A stretch of DNA of 64,000 nt from contig CAWHIL010000003.1 in the NCBI GenBank assembly GCA_963829505.1, positions 186,001 through 250,000 on the forward strand, in the 5' to 3' direction. Shown piece by piece: positions 9,875-19,177 of this stretch. The translations under genes and the position numbers were made by a program. Below the pieces are notes generated by a model. It ran no database searches, was not told where the DNA came from, and saw only the letters and a program-made list of their open reading frames with translations. The stretch's first letter is position 1; the number at the start of each line of letters is the position of its first letter. This DNA is from Roseiarcus sp963829505. GTDB taxonomy: Bacteria; Pseudomonadota; Alphaproteobacteria; Rhizobiales; Beijerinckiaceae.

Positions 9875-10267
9875 TTAGCCCGCTTCAGGCCGCTCGCAAG
9901 AGTTCTCGACCTCGCTGACCAGCTCGCGGAGGTGGAACGGCTTCGACAGAATCCGCGCGTCCTTTGGCGCGTTGTTGTCCGGGTTGAGGGCGACCGCGGC
10001 GAAACCGGTGATGAACATCACCTTGATCTCGGGGTCGAGTTCGGTCGCCCGGCGGGCGAGTTCGATCCCGTCCATCTCCGGCATGACGATGTCGGTCAGG
10101 AGCAGTTCGAAGGGCTCCTCGCGAAGCCGGTGATAGGCCGAGAGGCCGTTATCGAAGGAAACAACCGCGTATCCGGCGTTCTGAAGCGCCTTGACCAGGA
10201 AGCGGCGCATGTCGCTGTCGTCTTCGGCCAGCAGGATTTTTGTGGCGATTTCGACCGGCGTCTGCAT
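9875..10267 (-). CDS. cpdR: Response regulator CpdR
   Basis: A 130-aa single-domain response regulator. The acidic pocket (E15/D16), phospho-acceptor D59 (LLLTDIVMPEMDGIELARRA) and conserved K109 are present, with no output domain. The sequence matches CpdR, including the run FITGFAAVALNPD. In Caulobacter and rhizobia, unphosphorylated CpdR brings ClpXP to the pole and promotes degradation of CtrA and other cell-cycle proteins. It sits next to an N-formylglutamate amidohydrolase gene, a neighbourhood I recall as conserved in Rhizobiales. The transcript probably continues into pheC. Confidence 0.96.
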   Translation of the reverse strand: MQTPVEIATKILLAEDDSDMRRFLVKALQNAGYAVVSFDNGLSAYHRLREEPFELLLTDIVMPEMDGIELARRATELDPEIKVMFITGFAAVALNPDNNAPKDARILSKPFHLRELVSEVENSCERPEAG

Positions 10268-10414
10268 GCGTCTCCCCGCTCAAGGCTTGCAACTTTGCGT
10301 CGGCCCGGTAAAAATTCCTTGAAAGCCGATGCGAACGTCGAGCGCGCCCCTTAAGATAAAGCCGAGGAGCGCGCCAGGAGCAAGCGATAGAGCCTCTACC
10401 TCTACGGAGCGGCG

Positions 10415-11305
10415 ATGAACGAATTCGAAAGGGCCGAACTGGCGCTGTTCGATCCGCCGGTCGAGGCGATCGAGCCGGCCCGGCTGACCTCGCCGCTCGT
10501 GTTCAGTTCGCCCCATTCGGGTCTTTGCTACCCCGACCGCTTTCTGGCCGCCTCCCGGCTCGACGCGCTGACGCTGCGCCGCTCGGAAGACGCGTTCGTC
10601 GACGAACTCTTCCTGCCCTGTGTTTCGCTGGGCGCCCCGCTCGTTCGCGCCATGTTTCCGCGCGCCTATCTCGACGTCAACCGTGAGCCCTACGAACTCG
10701 ACCCCAAGGTTCTCGACGGGCCGTTGCCCGAGTTCGCGAACACCCGTTCCTTGCGCGTCGCCGTGGGCCTGGGCACGATTCCGCGCGTGGTCGGCGATGC
10801 CCAGCCAATCTACCGCCGGCCGCTGCCGGTCGTCGAAGGCCTGGCGCGGATAGAGGCGCTCTATCGCGCCTACCACTTCCGTCTCGAAACGCTGACCGAG
10901 CGCGCCCGGCGGCGGTTCGGGCGAGCGGTGCTGATCGACTGCCATTCCATGCCGAGCAACGCGGCGGACGTCGGGGGCTGGGATATCGTTCTCGGCGATC
11001 GTTTCGGGGCGAGCGCCGCGCCGTTGGTGGTCGACGCTCTCGAGACGAGCCTCAAAGCCTCTGGCTACAGGGTGCGACGAAACAAGCCCTTCGCCGGAGG
11101 CTACATCACCGAGCGCTTCGGGGCCCCGGATGCGGGTCTCCATGCGGTTCAGATCGAGATCGCGCGGGCGCTCTATCTCGACGAGCGTCGGATCGAACGC
11201 CTGGAAGGATGGACCACGTTGCGCGACGACCTGTTCGTCGCCGTCGAGGCCCTGGCGAGCCAGCTTCCGGGCGCCCTCGGATCGTCGCGGTTGGCCGCCG
11301 AGTGA
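10415..11305 (+). CDS. N-formylglutamate amidohydrolase family protein
   Basis: 296 aa, N-formylglutamate amidohydrolase family (zinc hydrolases releasing formate and glutamate at the end of one histidine-degradation route). Conserved stretches are VFSSPHSG near residue 30, the ED pair at 58-59, YLDVNREPYELDP, the metal-site IDCHSMPS, and GGYITERFG followed by VQIEIARALYLDE. It is transcribed divergently from cpdR. No other hut gene is near, so the histidine role is by family only. Confidence 0.9.
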   Translation: MNEFERAELALFDPPVEAIEPARLTSPLVFSSPHSGLCYPDRFLAASRLDALTLRRSEDAFVDELFLPCVSLGAPLVRAMFPRAYLDVNREPYELDPKVLDGPLPEFANTRSLRVAVGLGTIPRVVGDAQPIYRRPLPVVEGLARIEALYRAYHFRLETLTERARRRFGRAVLIDCHSMPSNAADVGGWDIVLGDRFGASAAPLVVDALETSLKASGYRVRRNKPFAGGYITERFGAPDAGLHAVQIEIARALYLDERRIERLEGWTTLRDDLFVAVEALASQLPGALGSSRLAAE

Positions 11306-11386
11306 CGCGGCCGACGCGCTGAGGCGCCGCGGCGCGCGATGCTGCATCGCACAAAAGCCCGGCCTGGCGATGGATGAGGTCCCGAC

Positions 11387-11463
11387 AAAAAAGGAGGCCG
11401 CCATGTCGCCACGGCGGCCTTCAGTCTAGGGAGGAAACGCCCAAGGAGGGCATATGCGGCACA
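11387..11463 (-). ncRNA. mmgR: MmgR-like small RNA (alpha-r8 / suhB RNA motif)
   Basis: Read on the minus strand, this holds a hairpin with an anti-Shine-Dalgarno loop (GCCC-UCCUU-GGGC, 11439-11451), an unpaired UUUCCUCCCU (11428-11437), and a strong terminator hairpin (GGCCGCC/GGCGGCC, 11395-11420) ending in six U at 11387. The UUUCCUCCCU core and two-hairpin layout are those of MmgR, the Hfq-bound sRNA of Sinorhizobium that limits polyhydroxybutyrate storage. That RNA is the suhB motif, named for its place before an inositol-monophosphatase-family gene, as here before hisN. The 5' end is approximate; another hairpin (TGCGGCA/TGCCGCA, 11454-11473) lies at or just upstream of it. Targets are not determinable from the window. 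Confidence 0.85.
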
Positions 11464-11713
11464 GCATGCCGCACCGCAACAATATCGGTGGGGCGCGCCG
11501 CTGTTGCAAGGGCTTTCTTTCTCCGCTACCCGACGCGCCGGCGAAATCGTTGCTGAGGGTCATCTTCGCCGATCCGGGTCTGATCGCTGCTGCAACCCGG
11601 TCTGCTTGTGAAAACAGCGGGATACAACGTAAACTTCATGCCGGTGCGGCGACCGAGATGCTGCTCAGGGGGATGGCAGATATGCAAAAAAGACATGGCG
11701 ACGGGTGTGGACA

Positions 11714-12538
11714 ATGACCGCGGTTGACTTTGCGGCGTTCGTCGACCGCCTCGCCCAGCTGTCGGGCGAGGTGATTTTGCCGTTCTTTCGCAGCGCCATC
11801 GGCGCCGAGGACAAATCCAACGGGGGCGCGTTCGACCCGGTAACCGAGGCGGACCGGGGGGCCGAAGCCGCCATGCGGCGCCTGATCGGCCAGACCTTCC
11901 CTGCCCACGGCGTGATCGGCGAGGAATACGGCGCCCACCGGCCGGAGGCGGAGTATGTGTGGGTGCTCGACCCGATCGACGGCACCAAAAGCTTCATTTC
12001 CGGCATGCCGACCTGGGGCACGCTGATCGGTCTCATGCATCGAGGCCGCCCCGTCTACGGCATGATGGCTCAGCCCTTCACCCGCGAGCGCTTCACGGGC
12101 GACGGGAAAGGTGCGCGGCTGCGCTGGCTCGCGCCCTCGCACGGAGACGCGCCGCCGTCCGAGTGGGCGACGCGCACCCTTCACACCCGGGCCTGCGGCT
12201 CGCTTTCCGACGCAACCCTCGCGACGACCAGTCCCGCGCTGATCGGCGACCCCGCGGACCTCGAAGCGTTCCGGCGCGTCGAGGCGATGGCGCGGCTCTC
12301 CCGTTACGGCGGCGACTGCTACGCCTATTGCGCGCTCGCCGCGGGCTTCATCGATCTCGTGATCGAAACCGGCCTCAAGGTCCACGACGTCGCCGCGCTC
12401 GCGCCGATCGTCGAAGGCGCAGGCGGCGTCATGACCACGTGGGACGGAGAGGACGCCTCGAAGGGCGGCCGTATTCTCGCGGCTGGCGACCGGCGCGTCT
12501 ACGACGAGGCGCGGCGGCTGCTCGTCGGTTCACCCTGA
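11714..12538 (+). CDS. hisN: Histidinol-phosphatase, inositol monophosphatase family
   Basis: 274-aa Mg2+-dependent phosphatase of the inositol monophosphatase superfamily. Metal-binding motifs are visible: GEEYG (E70/E71), DPIDGTKSF (86-94) and the C-terminal KVHDVAALAPIVEGAGG. Alphaproteobacterial members of this subgroup act as histidinol-phosphatase (HisN) in histidine synthesis; the assignment rests on sequence style and neighbourhood. The ATG at 11714 is preferred over an in-frame GTG nine bases earlier. The gene ends overlapping the convergent symporter gene by 9 bases. Confidence 0.85.
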   Translation: MTAVDFAAFVDRLAQLSGEVILPFFRSAIGAEDKSNGGAFDPVTEADRGAEAAMRRLIGQTFPAHGVIGEEYGAHRPEAEYVWVLDPIDGTKSFISGMPTWGTLIGLMHRGRPVYGMMAQPFTRERFTGDGKGARLRWLAPSHGDAPPSEWATRTLHTRACGSLSDATLATTSPALIGDPADLEAFRRVEAMARLSRYGGDCYAYCALAAGFIDLVIETGLKVHDVAALAPIVEGAGGVMTTWDGEDASKGGRILAAGDRRVYDEARRLLVGSP

Positions 12539-14033
12539 AGGTCCGCTGAACGGATCGAACGGCCGAGGCGAGGGGGCCGGGCGCGCGCGCGGGGCGACGA
12601 ACGACACGATCGATCCGACGACGAACCCAGCCGCCGCGGCGGCAAGGGCGAAGAGGAGAAGCTCGGGCGCGGTCGCGTGAAAGGCTGGGGGGTCGAGAAG
12701 GGCCAAAGCGACGCCGAGCGTCGCAAGGGTCGCTGCGGACGCGGCGAGCGGTCCGACGCGACGGATCGCCGCGAGGGCGCCGATGGGCGCGGCGATCGCG
12801 AGGGTCAGCGCCATCGCCGCGATCAACTCGATCGACGGATCGATCGCCCGTGCGCCGTCGACGAGCGCGCATCCCGCGACGATGGCGGCTTGCCCTGAAC
12901 GCATGCGGGCGAGCCGCACGCTGGCGAGGCCGAGGAGGGGACGCGAAGCGCGGTCGAGCCGGACGCCGAAGGCCCGGGCCGCGCCCTGGACCCCGATCGC
13001 GGCGAGCGCCAGCGAGGCGGCGAGCGCGGCTGCGCCGGAAAGCGAAACGGCGACGGGGCTGGTCGCGGCGTAGCCGGATCCGAGCGAGAGACGCGTCGTT
13101 TCGACCAAGCTCAGCGCGACGAGCGCCAGCGACAGAACGAGGCCGCCGACGCCGGCCTTCAGCGCGGACTTCGCGTCGCGGCAGGCGGCGGTCGGCGGCG
13201 CGGCGCCCATCAGGCCCGCAGCCCCGATCGCGGCCGCGGCGAAGACCGCAAGCGAGGGAAGGCGGAGCGTCGGCATCAGGTCCTGGACCGCCGTCGCGCC
13301 TTGCCAAAGATCGGGCGCCGCGGTCGCCCAGATGGGCATCGCCCTGCCGGCGAGCGCCAGAATCGACGAGGCCTCCCCCGGCGGCGGCGGCGCTGGCGAT
13401 CAGGCTCGCGAGGCCGCCCGGCGCGACGGACGCGATGAGCGCCGCCGCGACTACGGCTTCGGCGAGGGTCCGACTGCTCGTCGTCAGTCTGAGGAGAACC
13501 GAAACGGCCTCCTGATATCCCGCCAGGGCAACGAGCGCGGACGCCGCGACGACCACGATTCCAAACGCCGCGCGCAGGAGGGGAGGCGAAAAGCGGGTCG
13601 CGACGACGTCGCTGACGCCGGCCGCGCCGAAGCGGCGGATGAGGGCGCCGAGGATCGCCGCGCCGAGCGTCATTCCGACGATCGCGCCACCGCCGATCGG
13701 GCTCAGCGGCGACCCGTAGGGCGACTGAAGGCAGAGCGACGCCCCTGCCGCCGCCGCCGAGACGGCGAGAGCGGCCGAAAGGGGCGAGGCCCTCCGGCCC
13801 GACGCGATGAACTGGGGCAAAGTCGCGTTGCGGGCGGCGATCCCGAAGAGGCTGAGCGCGACGAGCGCGATGACGGGGCCGAGCGCGCGCACGAGCCGCT
13901 CCGGCGCGCCGGCCCGGTCGAGCCCGGCGATCGCGACGACCGCGACAATGAAGGTCGCGACGGCGAACAAAGCCGCGCCGGCGATACGGCTCGATGGGGG
14001 CCCGTAAGGCGTCGGCTCGCGCAGGAGGCTCAC
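12530..14033 (-). CDS. Sodium/solute symporter-like membrane protein (frameshifted)
   Basis: A multi-pass membrane protein of about 500 aa once one base is removed. The N-terminal part (14033 to ~13380, GTG start) has several hydrophobic helices with the SSS-type region LPQFIASGRRASPLSAALAV and ALIRRFGAAGVSDVVATRF. The C-terminal part continues in another frame to 12530. Deleting one base from the C5 run at 13375-13379 joins them as SAAAAGEASSILALAGRAMP, which fits an SSS helix. Typical ActP/PutP sodium-site residues are not obvious, so substrate and activity are uncertain. Likely a sequencing indel rather than a dead gene. Confidence 0.65.
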
Positions 14034-14099
14034 GGACGGTGTCTTAGCGGCTTTCCGGCGCGTCCGCCAAGCCGACGCCGCCGACCCTGTCGCGAAGTC

Positions 14100-14849
14100 T
14101 CAGGCGGCCGGACGCTTCTTGGCTTTCTTGCCGGCCTTTGCGCCCTTTGCGCTCTTCGCCTCTCTGGCGCTCTTTGCGTCCTTCGCGGTCGTGGGGCCGG
14201 CCTTGGTCGCGGCCTTGGCGCCGGCGGACGGGGAATAGCCGTGCGCGCCGCACCAACCGGGCAGGAAGTCGGCGTCCCCGGTCTTGGCGAATGCCAGCGC
14301 CTCGTCGAGCGCGGCCCCGAAGTCCGCCCCGATCGTCTTCGCCTTGATCCGCGGGCGCAGGAAATCGGCCCACAGGAACTCGGCGAACGGCGTCGAATCC
14401 TTGGCGAAGCCGCCGGTGTTGCGCAGTTCTCCGGCGAGCGCGCGATAGGGGTCGTTCTCGAGGCCCGCCACGCTTCTCGGCAGATCGCCGTAAGGGCGCC
14501 GGCGTCCCTTGCCGTCGTAGGGGTGGGTCCAGCCCTTGAAACTCATCATGTTCCAGAAGTGGTCCTGCGGCAGCCGGCTGAGGTCGGCGACCACGGTGAC
14601 GAAGACGCTTTCGATGCCCTCCTCGTGCAGGGCGAGCGCAAGATGGTGATGGTCGATCAGGTAGTGCTGGCCCTTGAGCCCGAGGATCGTCGGGACCATG
14701 TGCTGGCCGAGGAAGCCGGCGAGATCGGACGAGGTCTTGGACCTCCATGCGTCCCGCTTCCGGTGCACCTCCCGCATGCCCACCGTCATCTGCGTCGGCC
14801 TGAGGCTCAGGATCGGGAGCGGGTGCAGGACAGGATCTTGCGTCGTCAT
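14100..14849 (-). CDS. ParB-like nuclease family protein with Lys/Ala-rich tail
   Basis: 249 aa. Residues ~10-200 match the putative ParB-like nuclease family (ParBc_2): LRPTQMTVGMREV, then GLKGQHYLIDHHHLALALHE and LSRLPQDHFWNMMSFKGW. Despite the name this is not chromosome-partition ParB: there is no parA or HTH domain. The last ~45 residues are a repetitive Lys/Ala/Ser tail (AKDAKSAREAKSAKGAKAGK) like histone H1-type DNA-binding tails. The gene is divergent from leuS and has no partner. Function unproven; nucleic-acid binding is inferred from fold and tail. Confidence 0.8.
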   Translation of the reverse strand: MTTQDPVLHPLPILSLRPTQMTVGMREVHRKRDAWRSKTSSDLAGFLGQHMVPTILGLKGQHYLIDHHHLALALHEEGIESVFVTVVADLSRLPQDHFWNMMSFKGWTHPYDGKGRRRPYGDLPRSVAGLENDPYRALAGELRNTGGFAKDSTPFAEFLWADFLRPRIKAKTIGADFGAALDEALAFAKTGDADFLPGWCGAHGYSPSAGAKAATKAGPTTAKDAKSAREAKSAKGAKAGKKAKKRPAA

Positions 14850-15040
14850 GACAAGGCCTCGCGACAGGGAAAGCCGACGGTCGCGAAAGTGTCATGGCGC
14901 GCGCGGTCCGTCGAGCGCCTACCGGCGGGTCGCTGTGGATTGTCGGGCGGCGGCCGGCCCGCCGTCATTTGACCCCTTGGTCAAATCATGTTTGTACGCG
15001 GCCCAAATCCAAGACCAGCGCCCGAGAGATTTGTCCCGCG

Positions 15041-17683
15041 ATGCGTCCTGAACGTTACAACGTGCGCGAATCCGAGGCCAAGTGGCAGAAGGCCTGGGCG
15101 GAGGCGGGCGTCTTCACGACCCCCAACGACGACCCGCGTCCCAAATATTATGTGCTCGAGATGTTCCCGTACCCCTCCGGGCGCATCCACATGGGCCATG
15201 TCCGCAATTACGCGATGGGCGACGTCGTCGCCCGCTACCGGCGCGCGCGGGGGTTCAATGTTCTGCATCCGATGGGATGGGACGCGTTCGGCATGCCAGC
15301 CGAGAACGCCGCCATGCAGAACGACACGCATCCGGCGACATGGACGCACGCCAATATCGACGCCATGCGGGCGCAGCTCAAATCGATGGGTCTGTCGCTC
15401 GACTGGTCGCGCGAGATCGCGACCTGCGATCCGAGTTACTACCGGCACCAGCAGAAGCTGTTTATCGACTTTCTCGAAGCCGGCCTCGTGGCGCGCAAGA
15501 AGTCGAAGGTCAACTGGGACCCGGTCGATCACACCGTCCTCGCCAACGAACAGGTGATCGACGGGCGCGGCTGGCGCTCGGGCGCGGTCGTCGAGCAGCG
15601 CGAGCTGACGCAATGGTTCTTCAGGATCACCGAATTTTCCGAGGATCTGCTCACGAGCCTCGACACGCTCGACCGCTGGCCCGAGAAGGTCCGCCTGATG
15701 CAGCGCAACTGGATCGGCCGCTCGGAGGGGCTCTCGATCCGTTTCGTCATCGATCAGGCGACGGTCGGCGCCCTGAAGGGCGAGCCCGGCGCCACGGAGC
15801 TCGACATCTACACGACCCGTCCCGACACGCTGTTCGGCGCGAAATTCATGGCGATCGCACCCGATCATCCGCTGGCCGCCGCGGCGGCGCGCCACGATGC
15901 GAAGCTTCAGGCCTTCATCGAGGAATGCAGGCGGGTCGGAACTTCGGTCGCGGCGATCGAGACGGCGGAGAAGAAGGGCTACGACACGGGCCTCAGGGTC
16001 TTCCATCCGTTCAATCCGGAGTGGCGCCTGCCGGTCTATGTGGCGAACTTCATCCTGATGGACTACGGCACGGGGGCGATCTTCGGCTGCCCGGCGCACG
16101 ACCAGCGCGACCTCGACTTCGTCAACGTCTACGGTCTCGGCGCGACGCCGGTCGTCTGCCCGCCGGACGTGGATCCGGCGACGTTCGCCGTCACCGACGT
16201 CGCCTATGACGGCGACGGCCTGATGATCAATTCGCGCTTCCTCAACGGCATGACGATCGCGGCGGCGACAGAGGAGGTCGTCCGGCGGCTCGAGGCGGTG
16301 ACGGTCGGCAATCGTCCGCAGGCGCAGCGCCAGGTCAATTTCAAGCTGCGCGACTGGGGCATTTCGCGCCAGCGCTACTGGGGCTGCCCGATCCCGATCA
16401 TCCATTGCGAGACGTGCGGAGTTGTTCCGGTTCCGGCGAAGGATCTGCCCGTCCGGCTGCCCGACGACGTCGCCTTCGATCAGCCCGGCAATCCGCTCGA
16501 CCGGCATCCGACCTGGAAGCACGTCGCCTGTCCGCAATGCGGCGGCCCCGCCCGGCGCGAGACCGACACGATGGACACGTTCGTCGACTCCTCGTGGTAT
16601 TTCGCCCGCTTCACCGATCCGTGGGACGAGGCCGCGCCGACCGACCCGGCTGTCGCCGACCGCTGGCTGCCTGTCGACCAGTATATCGGCGGGATCGAGC
16701 ATGCGATCCTACACCTTCTCTATTCGCGCTTCTTTACCCGCGCGATGCGCCACTCAGGCCATCTCTCGCTCGACGAGCCTTTCGCCGGCCTCTTCACCCA
16801 GGGCATGGTGGTGCACGAGACCTACCGCGACGGGAACGGCCAATGGCTCGCGCCGAACGAGGTTCGCATCGATGCGGAGAGCGGCGAACGGCGCGCCGTT
16901 CTCATCGACACCGGCGAGCCGATCGAAATCGGGCCGATCGAGAAGATGTCGAAGTCGAAGCGCAACACGGTCGACCCCGACGAGATCATCGAGACCTACG
17001 GGGCCGACACGGCGCGATGGTTCATGCTGTCGGATTCGCCGCCCGAGCGCGACGTGATCTGGACCGAGGCCGGCGTCCAGGGGGCCTTCAAGCAGACGCA
17101 GAGGCTGTGGCGGCTGACTTGCGAGATTGAGCGCGTCGTCGGCGAACGCCCGGCGTTGCCCCCGGCCTTCGGCGAGGCGGCGAAGCGGGTGCGGCAGACC
17201 GCCCACGCGGCGCTGGCGCGCATCGAGGACGAGATCGAGCGTCTGAGGTTCAACGTCTGCATCGCCCAGATCTACGAATTCGCCAACGCGCTGTCGGCGG
17301 CGGTGGGGGCGATCGAGACCACCCCGGCGCCCGACGATCTGCGAGCGGCCTTCGCCGAAGCCGGCGACATTCTCGTCCATTGCTTCGCGCCGATGATGCC
17401 GCATCTGGCCGAGGAATGCTGGGAGGCGCTCGGCCATACGACGTTCATCGCGCAAAGCCCGTGGCCGGTTGCGGACCGAAGCCTCATCGTCTCGGAAGCC
17501 GTGACCTACGTCGCCCAGGTCAACGGCAAGAAGCGCGGTGAACTGACGATCGCGCGCGACGCGGACAACGCCGCGATCGAAAAGGCGGCGCTCGCCCTCG
17601 ACGGGGTCGCGCGGGCCGTGGATAGTAAGCTTGTCCGCAAGGTGATCATCGTCCCGAACAGGATCGTCAATGTCGTGGTCTAG
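15041..17683 (+). CDS. leuS: Leucyl-tRNA synthetase
   Basis: 880-aa class I aminoacyl-tRNA synthetase charging tRNA-Leu. The HIGH signature appears as YPSGRIHMGH and the KMSKS loop as EKMSKSKRNT. The large CP1 editing insert and the zinc-like CETCG...CPQCGG cysteines lie between them, and the C-terminal anticodon-binding domain ends RIVNVVV. The ATG at 15041 (MRPERYNVRESEAKWQ) fits the family; an upstream extension to 14894 is rejected. Its 3' end overlaps lptE by 14 bases. Confidence 0.98.
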   Translation: MRPERYNVRESEAKWQKAWAEAGVFTTPNDDPRPKYYVLEMFPYPSGRIHMGHVRNYAMGDVVARYRRARGFNVLHPMGWDAFGMPAENAAMQNDTHPATWTHANIDAMRAQLKSMGLSLDWSREIATCDPSYYRHQQKLFIDFLEAGLVARKKSKVNWDPVDHTVLANEQVIDGRGWRSGAVVEQRELTQWFFRITEFSEDLLTSLDTLDRWPEKVRLMQRNWIGRSEGLSIRFVIDQATVGALKGEPGATELDIYTTRPDTLFGAKFMAIAPDHPLAAAAARHDAKLQAFIEECRRVGTSVAAIETAEKKGYDTGLRVFHPFNPEWRLPVYVANFILMDYGTGAIFGCPAHDQRDLDFVNVYGLGATPVVCPPDVDPATFAVTDVAYDGDGLMINSRFLNGMTIAAATEEVVRRLEAVTVGNRPQAQRQVNFKLRDWGISRQRYWGCPIPIIHCETCGVVPVPAKDLPVRLPDDVAFDQPGNPLDRHPTWKHVACPQCGGPARRETDTMDTFVDSSWYFARFTDPWDEAAPTDPAVADRWLPVDQYIGGIEHAILHLLYSRFFTRAMRHSGHLSLDEPFAGLFTQGMVVHETYRDGNGQWLAPNEVRIDAESGERRAVLIDTGEPIEIGPIEKMSKSKRNTVDPDEIIETYGADTARWFMLSDSPPERDVIWTEAGVQGAFKQTQRLWRLTCEIERVVGERPALPPAFGEAAKRVRQTAHAALARIEDEIERLRFNVCIAQIYEFANALSAAVGAIETTPAPDDLRAAFAEAGDILVHCFAPMMPHLAEECWEALGHTTFIAQSPWPVADRSLIVSEAVTYVAQVNGKKRGELTIARDADNAAIEKAALALDGVARAVDSKLVRKVIIVPNRIVNVVV

Positions 17684-18185
17684 GCTCGCATGCGCAGCCG
17701 CCGCCCTCGTCGCGGCCCTGGGCCTCGGCGGCTGCTTTCAGCCGCTCTACAGCGAGGCCGCGCATCCGGGACTGGTCGGGGATCTTCGTTCGATCGAAGT
17801 CGCGCCGATCAAGGATCGCATCGGCCACTATCTTGCGACCGACCTGACCACGGATCTCAACGGAACGGGCGAAACGGCCGCGCCGCCGAAATATCGCCTC
17901 ACAGTCACGGTCACCACCAGCCAGCAGACGCCGACCGTCAATTCCGAGATCAACGTCGCGACCTCCGCGACCATGACCGGCGACGCCGACTACACTCTGA
18001 CGAGGGTCGACGGCGGGGCCGAGGTTCTGAAAGGCAAGGCGACCGCCGCGGCGGCTTACGACCGCTCGACCCAGCGCTATGCGGACCTGCGCGCCGGTCG
18101 GGACGCCGAGATCCGTCTCGCCCGGGCGCTGTCGCAGGACATCTCGACCCGGCTCGCGGCCGCACTCTCGGCGAACCCTTCGTAA
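17670..18185 (+). CDS. lptE: LPS assembly lipoprotein LptE
   Basis: 171-aa lipoprotein. The signal peptide ends in the lipobox LGGC (Cys22), followed by FQPLY. The body contains the family's IEVAPIKDRIGHYLATDLTTDL and the beta-rich RLTVTVTTSQQ segment. LptE plugs the LptD barrel that delivers lipopolysaccharide to the outer leaflet. leuS-lptE overlap is the standard alphaproteobacterial arrangement. The usual next gene, holA (DNA polymerase III delta), is missing here; an ABC transporter operon begins 44 bases later. Confidence 0.92.
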   Translation: MSWSRLACAAAALVAALGLGGCFQPLYSEAAHPGLVGDLRSIEVAPIKDRIGHYLATDLTTDLNGTGETAAPPKYRLTVTVTTSQQTPTVNSEINVATSATMTGDADYTLTRVDGGAEVLKGKATAAAAYDRSTQRYADLRAGRDAEIRLARALSQDISTRLAAALSANPS

Positions 18186-18229
18186 AAGGCCTTGTCTGCG
18201 GCTTGGCCGGCGCTCTAGCCTCGAACTCG

Positions 18230-19177
18230 ATGCTTCTCTATGTCCTCCAGCGGCTCGCGGTGTTCGTCGCGACGCTCGTCGTCGCCTCGCTTGTCGTCTT
18301 CGCCGTCATGGACATCCTTCCGGGCGATGCGGCGGCGACGATGCTTGGGCCGACGGCGACGCCCGAGGCTGTGGCGGCGCTCTCCCACAAGCTCGGCCTC
18401 GATCTGCCGCTCCTGGTCCGCTACGGGCGCTGGGTCGGAGGGCTCCTGCACGGCGACCTCGGGCTCTCCTACGCCTACGGCTCGCCGATCGCGCCGCTGA
18501 TCGGCGCGAGCCTCGCCGTCAGCCTGCCGCTCGCCGCGATCGCAATGGCGCTGTCGGCGGCGATCGCGCTCGCTGCCGGAGTGTTCGCCGCGGAACGGCG
18601 GGGGCGGCCCGGCGACGCGATCGTCATGGGTCTGACGCAGGTGGGCCTTGCGGTCCCCAACTTCTGGCTCGCGATCCTGATGGCGATCGTCTTCGCCGTC
18701 ATGCTGCGCCTGACGCCGGCGGGCGGCTTTCCCGGCTGGGGCAGCCCCGGCCGGGCGCTCGGCGCGCTCATCCTGCCGGCGATTGCGCTTGGCGTCGTGC
18801 AGGCGGCGATCCTCACCCGCGTCACCCGCTCGGCGCTTATCGAGGCGCTGAACGAAGACTTCATGCGGACCGCGCGGGCCAAGGGGGTGCGGCGGAGCGC
18901 GGCGCTCTGGCGCCACGCACTGCCGAACGCGCTCGTTCCGGTTCTGACCATCATGGGCCTCCAGTTCGCGAACCTCATCGCGGGCGCGATCGTGGTCGAG
19001 AACGTGTTTGTCCTGCCCGGCGTCGGCCGGCTTCTCCTGCAGTCGATCTCGAACCGCGACACGCTCGTCGTCCAGGACTGCGTGATGCTGCTCGCGGTCC
19101 TCGTAATCGGCCTCAATCTGCTGGTCGACGTCGCCTGCGCGACGATCGACCCGCGGCTCAGGGCCGGCGCTCCATGA
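18230..19177 (+). CDS. Peptide/nickel-type ABC transporter permease (DppB-like)
   Basis: 315-aa inner-membrane permease with six hydrophobic segments and the family signature RTARAKGVRRSAALWRHALPN, the EAA loop that contacts the ATPase. The N-terminus MLLYVLQRLAVFVATL is typical of DppB/OppB. First gene of a four-gene operon. Its stop overlaps the next start as ATGA. Substrate: peptides, nickel chelates or other small molecules; not determinable. Confidence 0.93.
   Translation: MLLYVLQRLAVFVATLVVASLVVFAVMDILPGDAAATMLGPTATPEAVAALSHKLGLDLPLLVRYGRWVGGLLHGDLGLSYAYGSPIAPLIGASLAVSLPLAAIAMALSAAIALAAGVFAAERRGRPGDAIVMGLTQVGLAVPNFWLAILMAIVFAVMLRLTPAGGFPGWGSPGRALGALILPAIALGVVQAAILTRVTRSALIEALNEDFMRTARAKGVRRSAALWRHALPNALVPVLTIMGLQFANLIAGAIVVENVFVLPGVGRLLLQSISNRDTLVVQDCVMLLAVLVIGLNLLVDVACATIDPRLRAGAP

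Noticed and set aside
11454..11717. 87-codon open frame with an apparently strong AAGGAGG ribosome site
   Set aside because: The AGGAGG is simply the complement of the anti-Shine-Dalgarno loop of the minus-strand MmgR-like RNA; the peptide has no family and overlaps that RNA and the hisN start.
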